From Dietzia alimentaria 72 (GTDB lineage: Bacteria > Actinomycetota > Actinomycetes > Mycobacteriales > Mycobacteriaceae), in NCBI RefSeq assembly GCF_000226215.1, contig NZ_AGFF01000016.1, positions 1 to 54,759 of the forward strand: DNA of 54,759 nucleotides, given 5' to 3'. Shown piece after piece: positions 43,769-52,683 of this stretch. A program made the translations under genes and the position numbers. The notes beneath the pieces are model-generated. The model made no database searches. It saw only the letters and a list, made by a program, of their open reading frames with translations, and had not been told where the DNA came from. Each line of letters starts with the position of its first letter. Within the stretch, counting starts at the first letter, position 1.

Positions 43769-44294
43769 ACCCGCATCCGCGCTGCCGGGCGTGGAACCGG
43801 AGGGGCCGATCCTGTACTCCGAGGACGGCTGGAGCTGGATCTGGATCCTCGCCGCCCCGGCGCTCTGCGTGGCCGCCGCAGTGTTCGAGCTGGCGACCGG
43901 TGCTCCCGTGCACTGGCTCATGCTGCTCGTCTGCGCGCTGGCCACGGCGCTGTGCCACGGCGTGATGATCGCTGCCACGCGCGTGCACGGACGCGTCCGG
44001 CTCACGCCCACCGTGTACGTGCAGGGCACCGAGGAACTCGAACTCGAGCACATCGAGCAGGTACTGCCGCTGTACACCGACGACGGCAGCGAGGCCTCGT
44101 GGGAGACCGCGCGCACCCTCGGCGAACTGCGGGAGGTGCCCCGCCGTCGAGGCTCCGTGGGCCTGCGACTGGACACCGGTGGCGAGGTGCGGGCCTGGTG
44201 CCGCCGCCCGCGGGTTCTGCACGCCGCACTCGATGACCTAGTTGGCGACGGCGAAGGGCCGGACCGCGACGGCGACGCGGACGATCCCGCGTGA
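43755..44294 (+). CDS. DUF3093-like membrane protein
   Basis: 179 residues. LYSEDGWSWIWILAAPALCV and a second helix (HWLMLLVCALATALCHGVMI) form a hairpin, followed by a soluble domain (RLTPTVYVQGTEELELEHIEQ) and an acidic tail. The pattern resembles the DUF3093 family and the place resembles Rv0513; both assignments are tentative. GTG 43755 overlaps the preceding gene by 14 bases, which is acceptable for this tight operon; no later start keeps the full first helix. Confidence 0.72.
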   Translation: MPASEPASALPGVEPEGPILYSEDGWSWIWILAAPALCVAAAVFELATGAPVHWLMLLVCALATALCHGVMIAATRVHGRVRLTPTVYVQGTEELELEHIEQVLPLYTDDGSEASWETARTLGELREVPRRRGSVGLRLDTGGEVRAWCRRPRVLHAALDDLVGDGEGPDRDGDADDPA

Positions 44295-44533
44295 GTGCCC
44301 GACGGCACGCGATCTTGGCCGCCGTCGCAGCCGTGCTCGCGGTGGTTCTCTGGTGGCTTTCGCGGGATGTGGTGGCCGTCCCCGCACCGCAAGTCGACCC
44401 ACCCGTCGACGGCCTCATCGAGCGGACCGTGACGACGACGTGGTTGCTGCTGTCCGCGACCGTGTTGGCGGGTCTGGCGATGGTCCTGACAACGCTCGCG
44501 ATCCTTAAGCGACGAACCTACGACGACGGCTGA
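44291..44533 (+). CDS. small two-helix membrane protein (Rv0514-like)
   Basis: 80 residues. Helix one (about 7-24, AILAAVAAVLAVVLWWL), a short Pro-rich external loop, helix two (about 48-70), and a charged end (KRRTYDDG). GTG 44291 overlaps the previous stop (GTGA), so it ends a coupled run from hemB. Size and place fit Rv0514. Function unknown. Confidence 0.75.
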   Translation: MSARRHAILAAVAAVLAVVLWWLSRDVVAVPAPQVDPPVDGLIERTVTTTWLLLSATVLAGLAMVLTTLAILKRRTYDDG

Positions 44534-44590
44534 TATATCTACTTCTGCCTGCGCTTTTCTCGATAAGCACCCCGTCTGGGTAACGATCGG

Positions 44591-44662
44591 ATGACGGTTC
44601 GCTGAGTGTGTCCATCTGGATTCCGCGTGGCGCGCGCCACAGGCTACATTTATGACGGTTCG
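44591..44662 (+). promoter_or_regulatory. palindrome flanked by direct repeats upstream of the secreted hydrolase
   Basis: ATGACGGTTCG occurs at 44591-44601 and 44652-44662, bracketing the perfect palindrome GTGGCGCGCGCCAC (44627-44640). The layout suggests regulator binding ahead of the gene at 44696; no known regulator is assigned. Confidence 0.35.
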
Positions 44663-44695
44663 GACGCATGTGGCAACCGTTAAATTCGGGGGTCG

Positions 44696-46615
44696 ATGCG
44701 TCCGCTTCGCCGGAAAGACACCTACATCACATGGAATCGGGGATCGGTGCAGCCGTCTAGCACTTTCGTTGGCACCACCGCGGTCGTGGGAGCGATCGCA
44801 CTTCTGGGAACGGGAGTGGCCGCGGCCGCCCCCGTCGAATGGCAGGATTGCACCGCGATGCTCGGAGTCGAGGCCGAGTACATCCCGGCCGGACTCGAGT
44901 GCGGGACCGTCGAGGTTCCCGTCGACTACGGCGACCCCGACGGCGACAAGACCCAGGTGGCGCTCACCCGCATCAAGGCCTCCAGCGGCAAGTCCCGGTC
45001 GGCCGTGTTCGGCAATCCCGGTGGCCCCGGTAACTACGCCCTGAACTTCTGGACCCCGGCCTTTGAAGGCACCAGCCCACGCGGCCTGTACGAGAACCAT
45101 GATCTGGTGGCTGTGCAGCCACGTGGACTCTTCGGCTCCAACCCCATGGTGTGCAACGTCGACTACGTCGGCCCGAACTCCGAGAACCCGCTGCACGACG
45201 CCTGCTACGGCACCAATGCCGCGTACATGAAGTCCATGACTACCGAGAACGCCGCCCGCGACACGAACGCCGTCCGCGAAGCCCTCGAGCTGGCTGAGAT
45301 CGACTACGTGGGAGTCTCCTACGGCACCGCGATCGGCACCGATTACGCCACCCTGTTCCCCGAGCACACCGGGCGCATGGTGCTGGACTCGAACACCCAC
45401 CCCGACTGGCGCTGGTCGAAGCAGGCGGAGCAGGGGGCCCTGGCCCAGGAGCGTCGGATCAACGACATCTTCGGCTGGATCGCCGACCGTGACGACTACT
45501 ACGGCTTGGGCGACACCCCGCTGAAGGTGTTCCACTCCTGGAAGTGGGTCACCGACCAGGAGGTCGGCGGCCCCGCCAACCTCACCCCGCCGCCGGCTGA
45601 GGCCCGAGACCTGCCCGTCGAACTGCGGGGCACCGCTCTCGAGCAGCCCGCGATCGACGTGGTGAACGGGACCGCCCCCGGACGCGCCCGGGTCGAGGGG
45701 TTTGCCCGCGCCGCAGCTCTGCAGGGGCTGACCAACAACGCCACCACCGGGCTCTACGACACCACCGTCGGCGCCACCTACTCCGAGCAGGCCTGGCCGA
45801 TGCTCGCGCACATGCTGAAGTACTACAACGACGGCGGCGACATCGCCCGCGTGGACTACGAGACCGTGGGCTTGATGCTCGCCGCGCAGGAGAACCGCTC
45901 GCCCGTGTACCGCACGGACATCGAGATGAACGCCATTGTCACCTGCAACGAGACGGCCGACCCGTCCAGCCAGCTCGGCGTGTTGGCCGCGAAGGCCGAC
46001 AAGTACACCGGAGGCAACCGCCTCACCACCCGCGCCGCCGCGGAGGCCGCCGGCGACGACTGCGTGGGCTGGCAGCCCGTCGCCCGCACCATCGGTCCCA
46101 ACGGTGACGCGCTCGCGGAGAAGCCTCTCGTCCTGCACTCCGAGGACGACGCCGTCACCCCCATCGCCGGCGCACACCGCGTGGCCGAGGCCATGGACGG
46201 CGTCCTGGTGACCGTCGGCGGTGGAGACCACGGCACGTTCCGTTCCGGCAACGAGGCCGTCGACGATCTCGTGATGAGTTTCCTTGAGACAGGCGAGGCC
46301 GCGCCGGGTCACGTCCAGGGCAAGCCGTCGCCCGAGCCGCTGCCCCGCTGGGGTCAGGCCGAGCGCATCGCCGCCCAGCAGCAGGGCATGTCCGCCCCGG
46401 TGGCCGGGGCGGACGACTGGTACGGCACCCACCGCGACACCGGAGCCGCACCCGCGCCCGCCGCCAACCCGGCACCGGTCCTGGCGCCACTGCCCACCCC
46501 GCAGGAGCTGCAGCAGCAGGCGGAGAAGGCGTTCCACGACTTCGCCGCACCGATCGACGCAGCAGCCAAGGCGCTGTTCACGCCCCCGGGTGTGGCAGCC
46601 TCGCCGCAGGCCTGA
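44696..46615 (+). CDS. secreted alpha/beta hydrolase, tripeptidyl-aminopeptidase-like
   Basis: 639 residues. A signal peptide (about 1-45, cleavage likely after GVAAAA) precedes a TAP-type hydrolase: FGNPGGPGNYALNFW (oxyanion region), nucleophile Ser208 in GVSYGT, acidic residue in HSEDDAVTPIAG, and His in GGGDHGTF. A Pro/Ala linker and an amphipathic C-terminal helix (QQAEKAFHDFAAPIDAAAKAL) follow. It probably cleaves peptides or esters outside the cell or in the envelope. The gene stands alone between the hem operon and hemL, with its own promoter region. Confidence 0.87.
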   Translation: MRPLRRKDTYITWNRGSVQPSSTFVGTTAVVGAIALLGTGVAAAAPVEWQDCTAMLGVEAEYIPAGLECGTVEVPVDYGDPDGDKTQVALTRIKASSGKSRSAVFGNPGGPGNYALNFWTPAFEGTSPRGLYENHDLVAVQPRGLFGSNPMVCNVDYVGPNSENPLHDACYGTNAAYMKSMTTENAARDTNAVREALELAEIDYVGVSYGTAIGTDYATLFPEHTGRMVLDSNTHPDWRWSKQAEQGALAQERRINDIFGWIADRDDYYGLGDTPLKVFHSWKWVTDQEVGGPANLTPPPAEARDLPVELRGTALEQPAIDVVNGTAPGRARVEGFARAAALQGLTNNATTGLYDTTVGATYSEQAWPMLAHMLKYYNDGGDIARVDYETVGLMLAAQENRSPVYRTDIEMNAIVTCNETADPSSQLGVLAAKADKYTGGNRLTTRAAAEAAGDDCVGWQPVARTIGPNGDALAEKPLVLHSEDDAVTPIAGAHRVAEAMDGVLVTVGGGDHGTFRSGNEAVDDLVMSFLETGEAAPGHVQGKPSPEPLPRWGQAERIAAQQQGMSAPVAGADDWYGTHRDTGAAPAPAANPAPVLAPLPTPQELQQQAEKAFHDFAAPIDAAAKALFTPPGVAASPQA

Positions 46616-46660
46616 CACCGCGAGGGGGTATTCGGGCGCGGTCTTTGAGACACTTGTGGG

Positions 46661-48010
46661 GTGACGTCTTCGAGTGATGCCCTCCAGACCCCGTCCGGCA
46701 TGTCCGGCACCACCCGATCGGCCGAGCTCTTCGCCGAGGCCCGCGAGCTGATCCCCGGCGGAGTCAACTCTCCGGTCCGTGCGTTCAACTCCGTCGGCGG
46801 AACCCCGCGCTTCATGCGTGAAGCGCGGGGTTCGCGCATGACGGACGTCGACGGCAACAGCTACATCGACCTCGTCAGCTCCTGGGGGCCGATGATCCAC
46901 GGGCACGCCCACCCCGAGATCGTGGACGCCGTCCGCAACGCCGCCACCCGCGGCCTCAGCTTCGGAACCCCCACCGAGGGCGAGGTCGACCTGGCTCGCG
47001 AGATCATCGCCCGCACCTCCGTTGAGCAGGTCCGACTGGTGAACTCCGGTACCGAGGCCACCATGAGCGCCGTGCGCCTGGCCCGCGGCTTCACCGGCCG
47101 CGCCAAGGTGGTCAAGTTCTCCGGTTGCTACCACGGCCACGTGGACGCGCTCCTGGCCGATGCTGGCTCCGGGGTTGCGACCTTCTCTCTGCCGGACTCG
47201 CCCGGCGTGACGGGCGCCAGCGCCCACGACACGATCGTGCTGCCGTACAACGACGTCGAGGCCGCGCGACTGGTGTTCGCGAACCACGGCGACGAGATCG
47301 CCTGCGTGATCACCGAGGCCGCCGCCGGCAACATGGGTACGGTCCCGCCGCTGCCCGGCTTCAACGAGGAGCTGCGAAACCTCTGCTCCGACAACGGCGC
47401 GCTGCTGATCATGGACGAGGTCATGACCGGCTTCCGTGCCGGCGACCGCGGCTGGTGGGGCATCGACGGCGTGGCCGGCGACCTGACCACCTTCGGCAAG
47501 GTCATGTCCGGTGGTCTGCCCGCCGCGGCCTTCGGAGGACGCGCCGACGTGATGGCCCACCTCGCGCCCGTGGGCCCCGTCTACCAGGCGGGAACCCTGT
47601 CCGGGAACCCCGTGGCCGTGGCCGCCGGGCTCACGTCCCTGCGACTGGCCGACCACGCCTGCTACTACACCCTGCAGACCAACGCCGACCGGCTCGAGGC
47701 GCTGATCAGCAACGCACTGCAGGCCGCCGGCGTCGCCCACACCATTCAGCGGGCAGGCACCATGCTCAGCACCTTCTTCACCGAAGACCAGGTGGTCGAC
47801 TACGCCGGAGCCAAGGCCGCCGAGTCCTTCCGCTACGCGCCGTTCTTCAACACCCTGCTCGACCGTGGGATCTACGCCCCGCCGAGCGCGTTTGAGACCT
47901 GGTTCGTCTCGACCGCCCTGACCGACGACGATTTCCAGCACATCGCCGATGCCCTTCCGGTGGCAGCCGAAGCCGCAGCCGCAGCGACCAACCCGGAGAC
48001 GGCCCGATGA
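46661..48010 (+). CDS. hemL: glutamate-1-semialdehyde 2,1-aminomutase
   Basis: 449 residues. Class III aminotransferase fold: [67 protein letters not shown] and PLP-Lys280 in [12 protein letters not shown]. It converts glutamate-1-semialdehyde to 5-aminolevulinate, completing the C5 route begun by HemA. GACACT ends six bases before GTG 46661, suggesting a leaderless mRNA. A perfect 15-bp hairpin lies inside the coding region at 46800-46833. The stop overlaps the next ATG. Confidence 0.96.
   Translation: MTSSSDALQTPSGMSGTTRSAELFAEARELIPGGVNSPVRAFNSVGGTPRFMREARGSRMTDVDGNSYIDLVSSWGPMIHGHAHPEIVDAVRNAATRGLSFGTPTEGEVDLAREIIARTSVEQVRLVNSGTEATMSAVRLARGFTGRAKVVKFSGCYHGHVDALLADAGSGVATFSLPDSPGVTGASAHDTIVLPYNDVEAARLVFANHGDEIACVITEAAAGNMGTVPPLPGFNEELRNLCSDNGALLIMDEVMTGFRAGDRGWWGIDGVAGDLTTFGKVMSGGLPAAAFGGRADVMAHLAPVGPVYQAGTLSGNPVAVAAGLTSLRLADHACYYTLQTNADRLEALISNALQAAGVAHTIQRAGTMLSTFFTEDQVVDYAGAKAAESFRYAPFFNTLLDRGIYAPPSAFETWFVSTALTDDDFQHIADALPVAAEAAAAATNPETAR
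46800..46833 (+). other. strong intragenic hairpin in hemL
   Basis: GAACCCCGCGCTTCA (46800-46814) and TGAAGCGCGGGGTTC (46819-46833) pair perfectly around a TGCG loop, about 140 bases from the start codon. It lies within codons for the conserved [13 protein letters not shown] stretch. Confidence 0.8.
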
Positions 48011-48918
48011 GCAATAACAAGCGCGGACTGCGGGGCAAGCTCGCCGTCCCGTCGACGGGCCCCACCTCACTGCCGATCCCCCTTCGGGGAGAGCATCCCG
48101 CCCCCGCCGACGCCCCGCCGTCGCTGGGCGGGTCCGCGTCCACCGCTGCCCGCGCGGAGGCTCCGGTCCCGCCGCAGCCCGAGGGGTCCGCGGCGTACGG
48201 GGCGGACCCGGGCACGATCGCTGCTCCCGGTGAGCCGGCTTCGTCGTCGTCGGGGACCCCGCGCGATGCCTCGGCTCGCGGCAACGAGACGCAGACGATC
48301 GTGCATCTGGTGCGACACGGCGAAGTGCACAACCCCGAGGGCGTGCTCTACGGCCGACTGCCCGGATTCCGCCTGTCCGAACTGGGCCGCAGCCAGGCCG
48401 AGACCGTGGGCCGTGTCCTGGGGGCCGGCCACGACATCGTGTCGATAGTCGCCTCGCCGCTGCAGCGTGCGCAGGAGACCGCGGCGCCACTCGCCGAGGC
48501 GCTCGGCCTGCCGGTGGGGATCGATGCCGACATCATCGAGGCCGACAACCGCTTCGAGGGACACAAGGTCGGCGGACGCGGCGGCGCACTGCGCGACCCG
48601 CAATACTGGCCGATTCTGCTCAACCCGATGCGACCGTCCTGGGGCGAGCCGTACCTGCAGATCGCCCACCGGATGATCGGCGCCGTGTACTCCACCCTCG
48701 ACACCGCCCGCGGTCACGAAGCCGTGCTGGTAAGTCACCAGCTCCCCGTTTACACCACACGCCGGTTCCTCGAGGGCCGGCGGCTGTGGCACGACCCGCG
48801 TAAGCGTCAGTGCTCGCTGGCCTCCATCACCTCGCTTGTTTTTGAGGGCACTACGCTTCGTGACATCGTCTATTCGGAACCGGCGGGTGCCTCCGACCCG
48901 TCTCAGACTGGAGCCTGA
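48007..48918 (+). CDS. histidine phosphatase family protein (Rv0525-like)
   Basis: 303 residues, about 100 longer than Rv0525. The first 95 residues are a Pro/Ala/Ser-rich disordered extension; the phosphatase domain begins near [14 protein letters not shown] (phospho-His), with [17 protein letters not shown] and the second His in [10 protein letters not shown]. Substrate unknown; it is a phosphoglycerate mutase-like phosphatase by fold. The ATG overlaps the hemL stop. It lies in one run with the thioredoxin-like and ccdA genes, as in mycobacteria. Confidence 0.88.
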   Translation: MSNNKRGLRGKLAVPSTGPTSLPIPLRGEHPAPADAPPSLGGSASTAARAEAPVPPQPEGSAAYGADPGTIAAPGEPASSSSGTPRDASARGNETQTIVHLVRHGEVHNPEGVLYGRLPGFRLSELGRSQAETVGRVLGAGHDIVSIVASPLQRAQETAAPLAEALGLPVGIDADIIEADNRFEGHKVGGRGGALRDPQYWPILLNPMRPSWGEPYLQIAHRMIGAVYSTLDTARGHEAVLVSHQLPVYTTRRFLEGRRLWHDPRKRQCSLASITSLVFEGTTLRDIVYSEPAGASDPSQTGA

Positions 48919-48921
48919 AGC

Positions 48922-49530
48922 ATGCGCAAGACCAAGGCAGCCATCGGCGCGCTCCTGCTCGCCGGCGCCCTCGCCGCCGGGGGCTGCGCGACCGGTGCGG
49001 ACGCTGTGGTGGTGGGCCCTGAGACGTTCGAGTTCGTCAGCCCCGATGGACAGATCGAGATCCACTACGAGCCCGCCGATCGCAAGCCCGTCGCCACGCT
49101 CAAGGGTCCAGACCTCCTCGACCCCGATACCACCCTCAACGTGCAGGAAGACTTTGCCGGGCAGGTGGTCGTGCTCAACCTGTGGGGACAGTGGTGCGGG
49201 CCGTGCCGCTCCGAGTCCGACGACCTGCAGCGCCTGCAGGAGAAGTTCGAACCGCAGGGCGCGACCGTGTTCGGCATCAACCTGCGCGACCCCAATCGGC
49301 AGAAGCCCGTCGACTTTGTCAAGGACAACGGCATCACGTTCCCCTCGATCTGGGACCCCAGCAACGCCGCCGTGGCCGCACTGCGTGGGTTCCCGACGTC
49401 CGTGGTGCCGGCGACGATCATTCTCGATAAGCAGCACCGGGTCGCCGCCGTGTACCTGGCGGAGATCACCGACGACAAGCTGAGCGACACCGTCTCCGAG
49501 ATCCTCGCCGAGGAGGTCGAACCGGTGTGA
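48922..49530 (+). CDS. thioredoxin-like (TlpA/ResA) lipoprotein, Rv0526-like
   Basis: 202 residues. A lipoprotein signal ends LAAGGC (lipid-modified Cys near residue 22). The redoxin domain has VLNLWGQWCGPCRSE with the WCGPC redox centre and the cis-Pro in VVPATIILD. It should act outside the membrane, reducing apocytochrome c Cys or other thiols, with electrons from CcdA encoded next. A four-base overlap with ccdA implies coupling. In mycobacteria this is the first gene of the Rv0526-Rv0529 cytochrome c maturation set. Confidence 0.92.
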   Translation: MRKTKAAIGALLLAGALAAGGCATGADAVVVGPETFEFVSPDGQIEIHYEPADRKPVATLKGPDLLDPDTTLNVQEDFAGQVVVLNLWGQWCGPCRSESDDLQRLQEKFEPQGATVFGINLRDPNRQKPVDFVKDNGITFPSIWDPSNAAVAALRGFPTSVVPATIILDKQHRVAAVYLAEITDDKLSDTVSEILAEEVEPV

Positions 49531-50387
49531 ACCCCGAGGTGATCCTGCTCGGCCAGGGCATCGGGGAGACCTTCCAGCAGACGGTCTCCAGTGGGCCGAT
49601 CCTGCTGGCACTGGGCGCCTGCGTGCTCGCCGGTCTCGTTTCTTTTGCCTCGCCGTGCGTGATCCCGCTGGTGCCCGGTTACCTGGCGTACCTCGCCAGC
49701 GTCGTGGGAGCCGAGCGGCCTCCGGCCACCGCGGCCGCCGCGGAGAAGCAGCGTGCAGCGAGTGCCACGCTGACCATGGAGGAGCGCCGCACCCGGCGCT
49801 CTTCGCGGGTTCGGGTGGTGGGCGCCTCGCTGCTCTTCGTGGGCGGCTTCACCGTGGTGTTTGTGTTGCTCAGTGCCATGGTGCTGGGAACTGTGCAGTA
49901 CCTGGCCCCTCAGGAGCAGTTGCTGCAGCGGCTCGGCGGCGTGGTGACCATCGTGATGGGGCTGGTCTTTATCGGCCTCGTTCCCACTCTTCAGCGAGAC
50001 ACCCGTATGCAGCCCAAGGCCCTGTCGACCTGGGTGGGCGCGCCACTGCTCGGCGCAGTGTTTGCTCTCGGCTGGACCCCGTGCCTTGGACCGACCCTCG
50101 CGGCGGCCCTGTCGGTGGCCGCCGGCACCGGGGTCGACGCCGCCCGCGGCGTCCTGCTGATCGTGGCCTACTGCCTGGGCCTCGGACTGCCGTTTGTCAT
50201 CGTGGCCTTTGGCTCCACCTGGGCCATGCGCACCGTGGGCTGGCTGCAGAGGAATACGCGTCGCATCCAGATCTTCGGCGGCATCATGCTGATCATCGTG
50301 GGAGTGCTCCTGCTCACCGGGGCCTGGGCTGAGTTTGTGTACTGGCTGCGCGACTTCGCCATCTCGGACACGACGCTCCCCATCTGA
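49527..50387 (+). CDS. ccdA: cytochrome c biogenesis thiol transporter CcdA
   Basis: 286 residues with six membrane helices. The two electron-carrying Cys lie in SFASPCVIPLVPGY (first helix) and GWTPCLGPTLAA (fourth). A basic, Arg-rich loop (about 68-95, MEERRTRRSSR) separates helices two and three. It moves reducing power from cytosolic thioredoxin to the lipoprotein encoded before it. Downstream, resB and ccsA are expected, but a convergent DUF222/HNH gene begins 20 bases later, so the cluster appears split or truncated. Confidence 0.93.
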   Translation: MNPEVILLGQGIGETFQQTVSSGPILLALGACVLAGLVSFASPCVIPLVPGYLAYLASVVGAERPPATAAAAEKQRAASATLTMEERRTRRSSRVRVVGASLLFVGGFTVVFVLLSAMVLGTVQYLAPQEQLLQRLGGVVTIVMGLVFIGLVPTLQRDTRMQPKALSTWVGAPLLGAVFALGWTPCLGPTLAAALSVAAGTGVDAARGVLLIVAYCLGLGLPFVIVAFGSTWAMRTVGWLQRNTRRIQIFGGIMLIIVGVLLLTGAWAEFVYWLRDFAISDTTLPI

Positions 50388-50407
50388 TCGCAGCTCAAAG
50401 TATGTGT

Positions 50408-51757
50408 TCATGCTGTCTGCAGTGCGTGAGTGAGGGCGTGGTCGAGGTCTGTTAGCAGTGCGAAGGGCAGGATCGGTGCTTCCATTGGCGCAGGAGGCGG
50501 TGGCCCGGGTTTAGGTGCTGGTGGTGCGGCGGAGCGGGGCGTGTTCTCGGGCGGGATCCATCTCACGCCTTGGGGTGCGGCCGGATCGGGCATCGTGGTC
50601 CAGCCTGTGGAGTGGATCATGGCGTGGCAGTCGGCGCTGACGAGGGCGAGTTCGTTGATGTTGGTGTTGCCTCCTGCGGCCCAGGGTTTCCCTGCGTGGT
50701 GGGCTTGGCAGTGGCGGGCGTCTTGGTCGCAGTCGGGGTGCGTGCAGCCTCCGTAGGCGGCGAACAGGGCCAGGCGCTGGTAGCGGGATGCGGTTCGGCG
50801 GCTGCGGAAGAGGCGCAGCTGCATTTCCTCGTCGCACAGAGCGAGGAACCAGTGGTTGCCGCGCGCCATTGCCAGGGCTTGCGGGACGGGGACACGCAGG
50901 CCGGTGTCGGTGTGGCCGCAGCCGGCCAGGGTCGCTAACTGGTCGAGATCCATACGGATGACGATCGCCGCTGCGCCGGTCTTGGCGGGGTCGGCTGACA
51001 GGGCCAGAGTGAGGGCGTGGACCATCGCGTCGTGCATGCGTTGGCCGTCGGTCCGGTCGTCGGAGGTGTCGGGGTCGGGCCACAGTCTGCCCGGCTGGCC
51101 CCAGCGGGCGTGAACCTCGCGCATCAGTGCCGCGAGCTGGGGATCCATTGTCATGGACGCGCGGGCCATCAGATCCAGCCCCTGGCCGCCGCAGGTGACT
51201 GAACGACGGCGTGCGCGCTCGTCGGCGCCGCGCTCGGTCCGCCCCGGATCTAACTGATCCAGTAGTCGATGCGCATGCTCCTGCAGGCGGCGGGTCGTGC
51301 ACTGGTCGGCGGCGAGAGCGATTAGCTGCTCCTCCAGGTGGGCGCGAACCTCGTCGTCGTAGTCGTCCGGCAGCGCGGCCAGCGCGGTGCTGATGATGCG
51401 CAGGTGCCCGGCGGATAGGGTGCCGGCGGCGGTGGCGCGCATGCGGGCGGTGTCGGCGATGGACGAGTCGTCGAGTCGGCCGCGCGCATCACTGGGGGAC
51501 AGTCCCAGCCCACCGGTGAGCATCTGACGGTCGTTGATGAACCCCATTTGGCGGGCTGTTCCGGCGGTGCGTGCGGCAGCCACCACGCGGGCCTGGGTGG
51601 CGCGGATGCGGCGCTGGGCCTGCTCGAGCGCGACCAGTTCGGCGTGCAGCTCTGCGGCCGACGCCTCCTCCCACTCGTGCTGTAGGTGCACATCCAAGGC
51701 GGACAGCACGGTGGTCAGCTCCCCGCTGGCTGTGGTCCCGCTTCCGGTGTCGCTCAT
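50408..51757 (-). CDS. DUF222/HNH endonuclease (13E12 repeat family)
   Basis: 449 residues. A DUF222 helical domain (about 20-310, with RRIRATQARVVAAARTAG and TLSAGHLRIISTALAALP) is followed by an HNH nuclease core: CTHPDCDQDARHCQAHHAGKP and NINELALVSADCHAMIH. The end is Pro-rich. These genes are multicopy in Mycobacteriales and often carried in mobile or repeat regions; their role is unsettled. TCTAAT ends seven bases before ATG 51757, favouring that start over one 57 bases upstream. It marks the left edge of the accessory block. Confidence 0.9.
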   Translation of the reverse strand: MSDTGSGTTASGELTTVLSALDVHLQHEWEEASAAELHAELVALEQAQRRIRATQARVVAAARTAGTARQMGFINDRQMLTGGLGLSPSDARGRLDDSSIADTARMRATAAGTLSAGHLRIISTALAALPDDYDDEVRAHLEEQLIALAADQCTTRRLQEHAHRLLDQLDPGRTERGADERARRRSVTCGGQGLDLMARASMTMDPQLAALMREVHARWGQPGRLWPDPDTSDDRTDGQRMHDAMVHALTLALSADPAKTGAAAIVIRMDLDQLATLAGCGHTDTGLRVPVPQALAMARGNHWFLALCDEEMQLRLFRSRRTASRYQRLALFAAYGGCTHPDCDQDARHCQAHHAGKPWAAGGNTNINELALVSADCHAMIHSTGWTTMPDPAAPQGVRWIPPENTPRSAAPPAPKPGPPPPAPMEAPILPFALLTDLDHALTHALQTA

Positions 51758-51764
51758 GCGTTCG

Positions 51765-51770
51765 ATTAGA
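51765..51770 (-). promoter_or_regulatory. -10 hexamer for leaderless DUF222/HNH gene
   Basis: Minus-strand TCTAAT, seven bases before ATG 51757. The 326-base interval 51758-52083 otherwise shows no clear gene; TTGGAC at 52037-52042 may belong to the DUF3558 promoter. Confidence 0.4.
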
Positions 51771-52083
51771 TCATCTGGGTACGACACGAACCGGTCGATG
51801 CAGATCAGCGACACTTCTGGAGCGATGGCGACCGCTTGGCGAAGTTACGTTGCGGCGCCGCGCCCGTCGCGACCAATACGGTTCGAGCTGCGCTGCGCAC
51901 TCTGGCTGGGTCGTGCGGGACGATTTGGTGGCCCACCACTTTGACGCCGCGAGATGTCATCCTTACCCGTGTGGATGCCCCGACCGTATGCCTTGCCGAG
52001 CTCTGAACTGCATGTTCCGTCAGGGCTTGGAAAAGTTTGGACAAAGTGGAACCGCGCGCTGCTGCCGGCACGTCGTACATGAT

Positions 52084-52683
52084 GTGGGGAAAAGTAGAGC
52101 TGTAGGGGCCGCGCTGATCGCGGCTGGGATGGTGCTGACCGGGTGCGCGTCGGGCGGCGGCGTAGAGGGTTCGACGACGACGAGTTCCGCTACCGCCGAG
52201 CCCGTCAATCCGTGGGATCTTCCACTCGAGCAGAGGCCGGCCTTATTCGATCCGTGTACCGAGCTCCCGGTGGAGGCTGTGGAACAGGGTCTCGGTGGGC
52301 CGGTTGAGAAGGTGAATTTGTACGAGCGGAATCGACCCGGCGAATTAATGGCTTGCGGATGGGCTACAGATCAAGCTGAGATCAGCGTCTTGGCTACTTG
52401 GAAACCGCGATATGAATACATTAAAGACCGGTCATTAAAGATATTAGATTTGGAAAATAACGTAGATGGCAGAACGGGTATGCGGCTGGTCGATAACACA
52501 GCTGTGACCGAACGCTCGTGTATACAACTATTTTTCACTGAGCGAGGAACAATCTGGTTGCGACTGGACTTGCTCGACTTCTTTCGAGAGTTCAGGGGAG
52601 AGCGGCCGACTGAGCCGTGCGGGGCCCTAGAACAGGCGATTCCACCGATCATGGCTCACTACCCGCAAGGAGAATTTAAGTGA
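52084..52683 (+). CDS. DUF3558-type lipoprotein
   Basis: 199 residues from GTG 52084. The N-terminus KSRAVGAALIAAGMVLTGC is a lipoprotein signal with lipobox LTGC. A Ser/Thr linker leads to the DUF3558 core: PALFDPCTELPVEAVEQ, ACGW near the middle, and ERSCIQLFF; the paired Cys may form disulfides outside the membrane. Its start is uncertain, since no ribosome site is seen and an in-frame ATG exists 72 bases upstream. GC is low for this genome in 52381-52500 (about 50 of 120 bases by eye) and TTA codons occur, a sign of transfer. Coupled by GTGA to the next gene. Confidence 0.82.
   Translation: MGKSRAVGAALIAAGMVLTGCASGGGVEGSTTTSSATAEPVNPWDLPLEQRPALFDPCTELPVEAVEQGLGGPVEKVNLYERNRPGELMACGWATDQAEISVLATWKPRYEYIKDRSLKILDLENNVDGRTGMRLVDNTAVTERSCIQLFFTERGTIWLRLDLLDFFREFRGERPTEPCGALEQAIPPIMAHYPQGEFK

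Noticed and set aside
43049-48490. An open frame of about 1800 codons on the minus strand
   Set aside because: It runs antisense to hem, peptidase and hemL genes with clear families; long antisense frames are expected at this GC content and its composition is protein-unlike.
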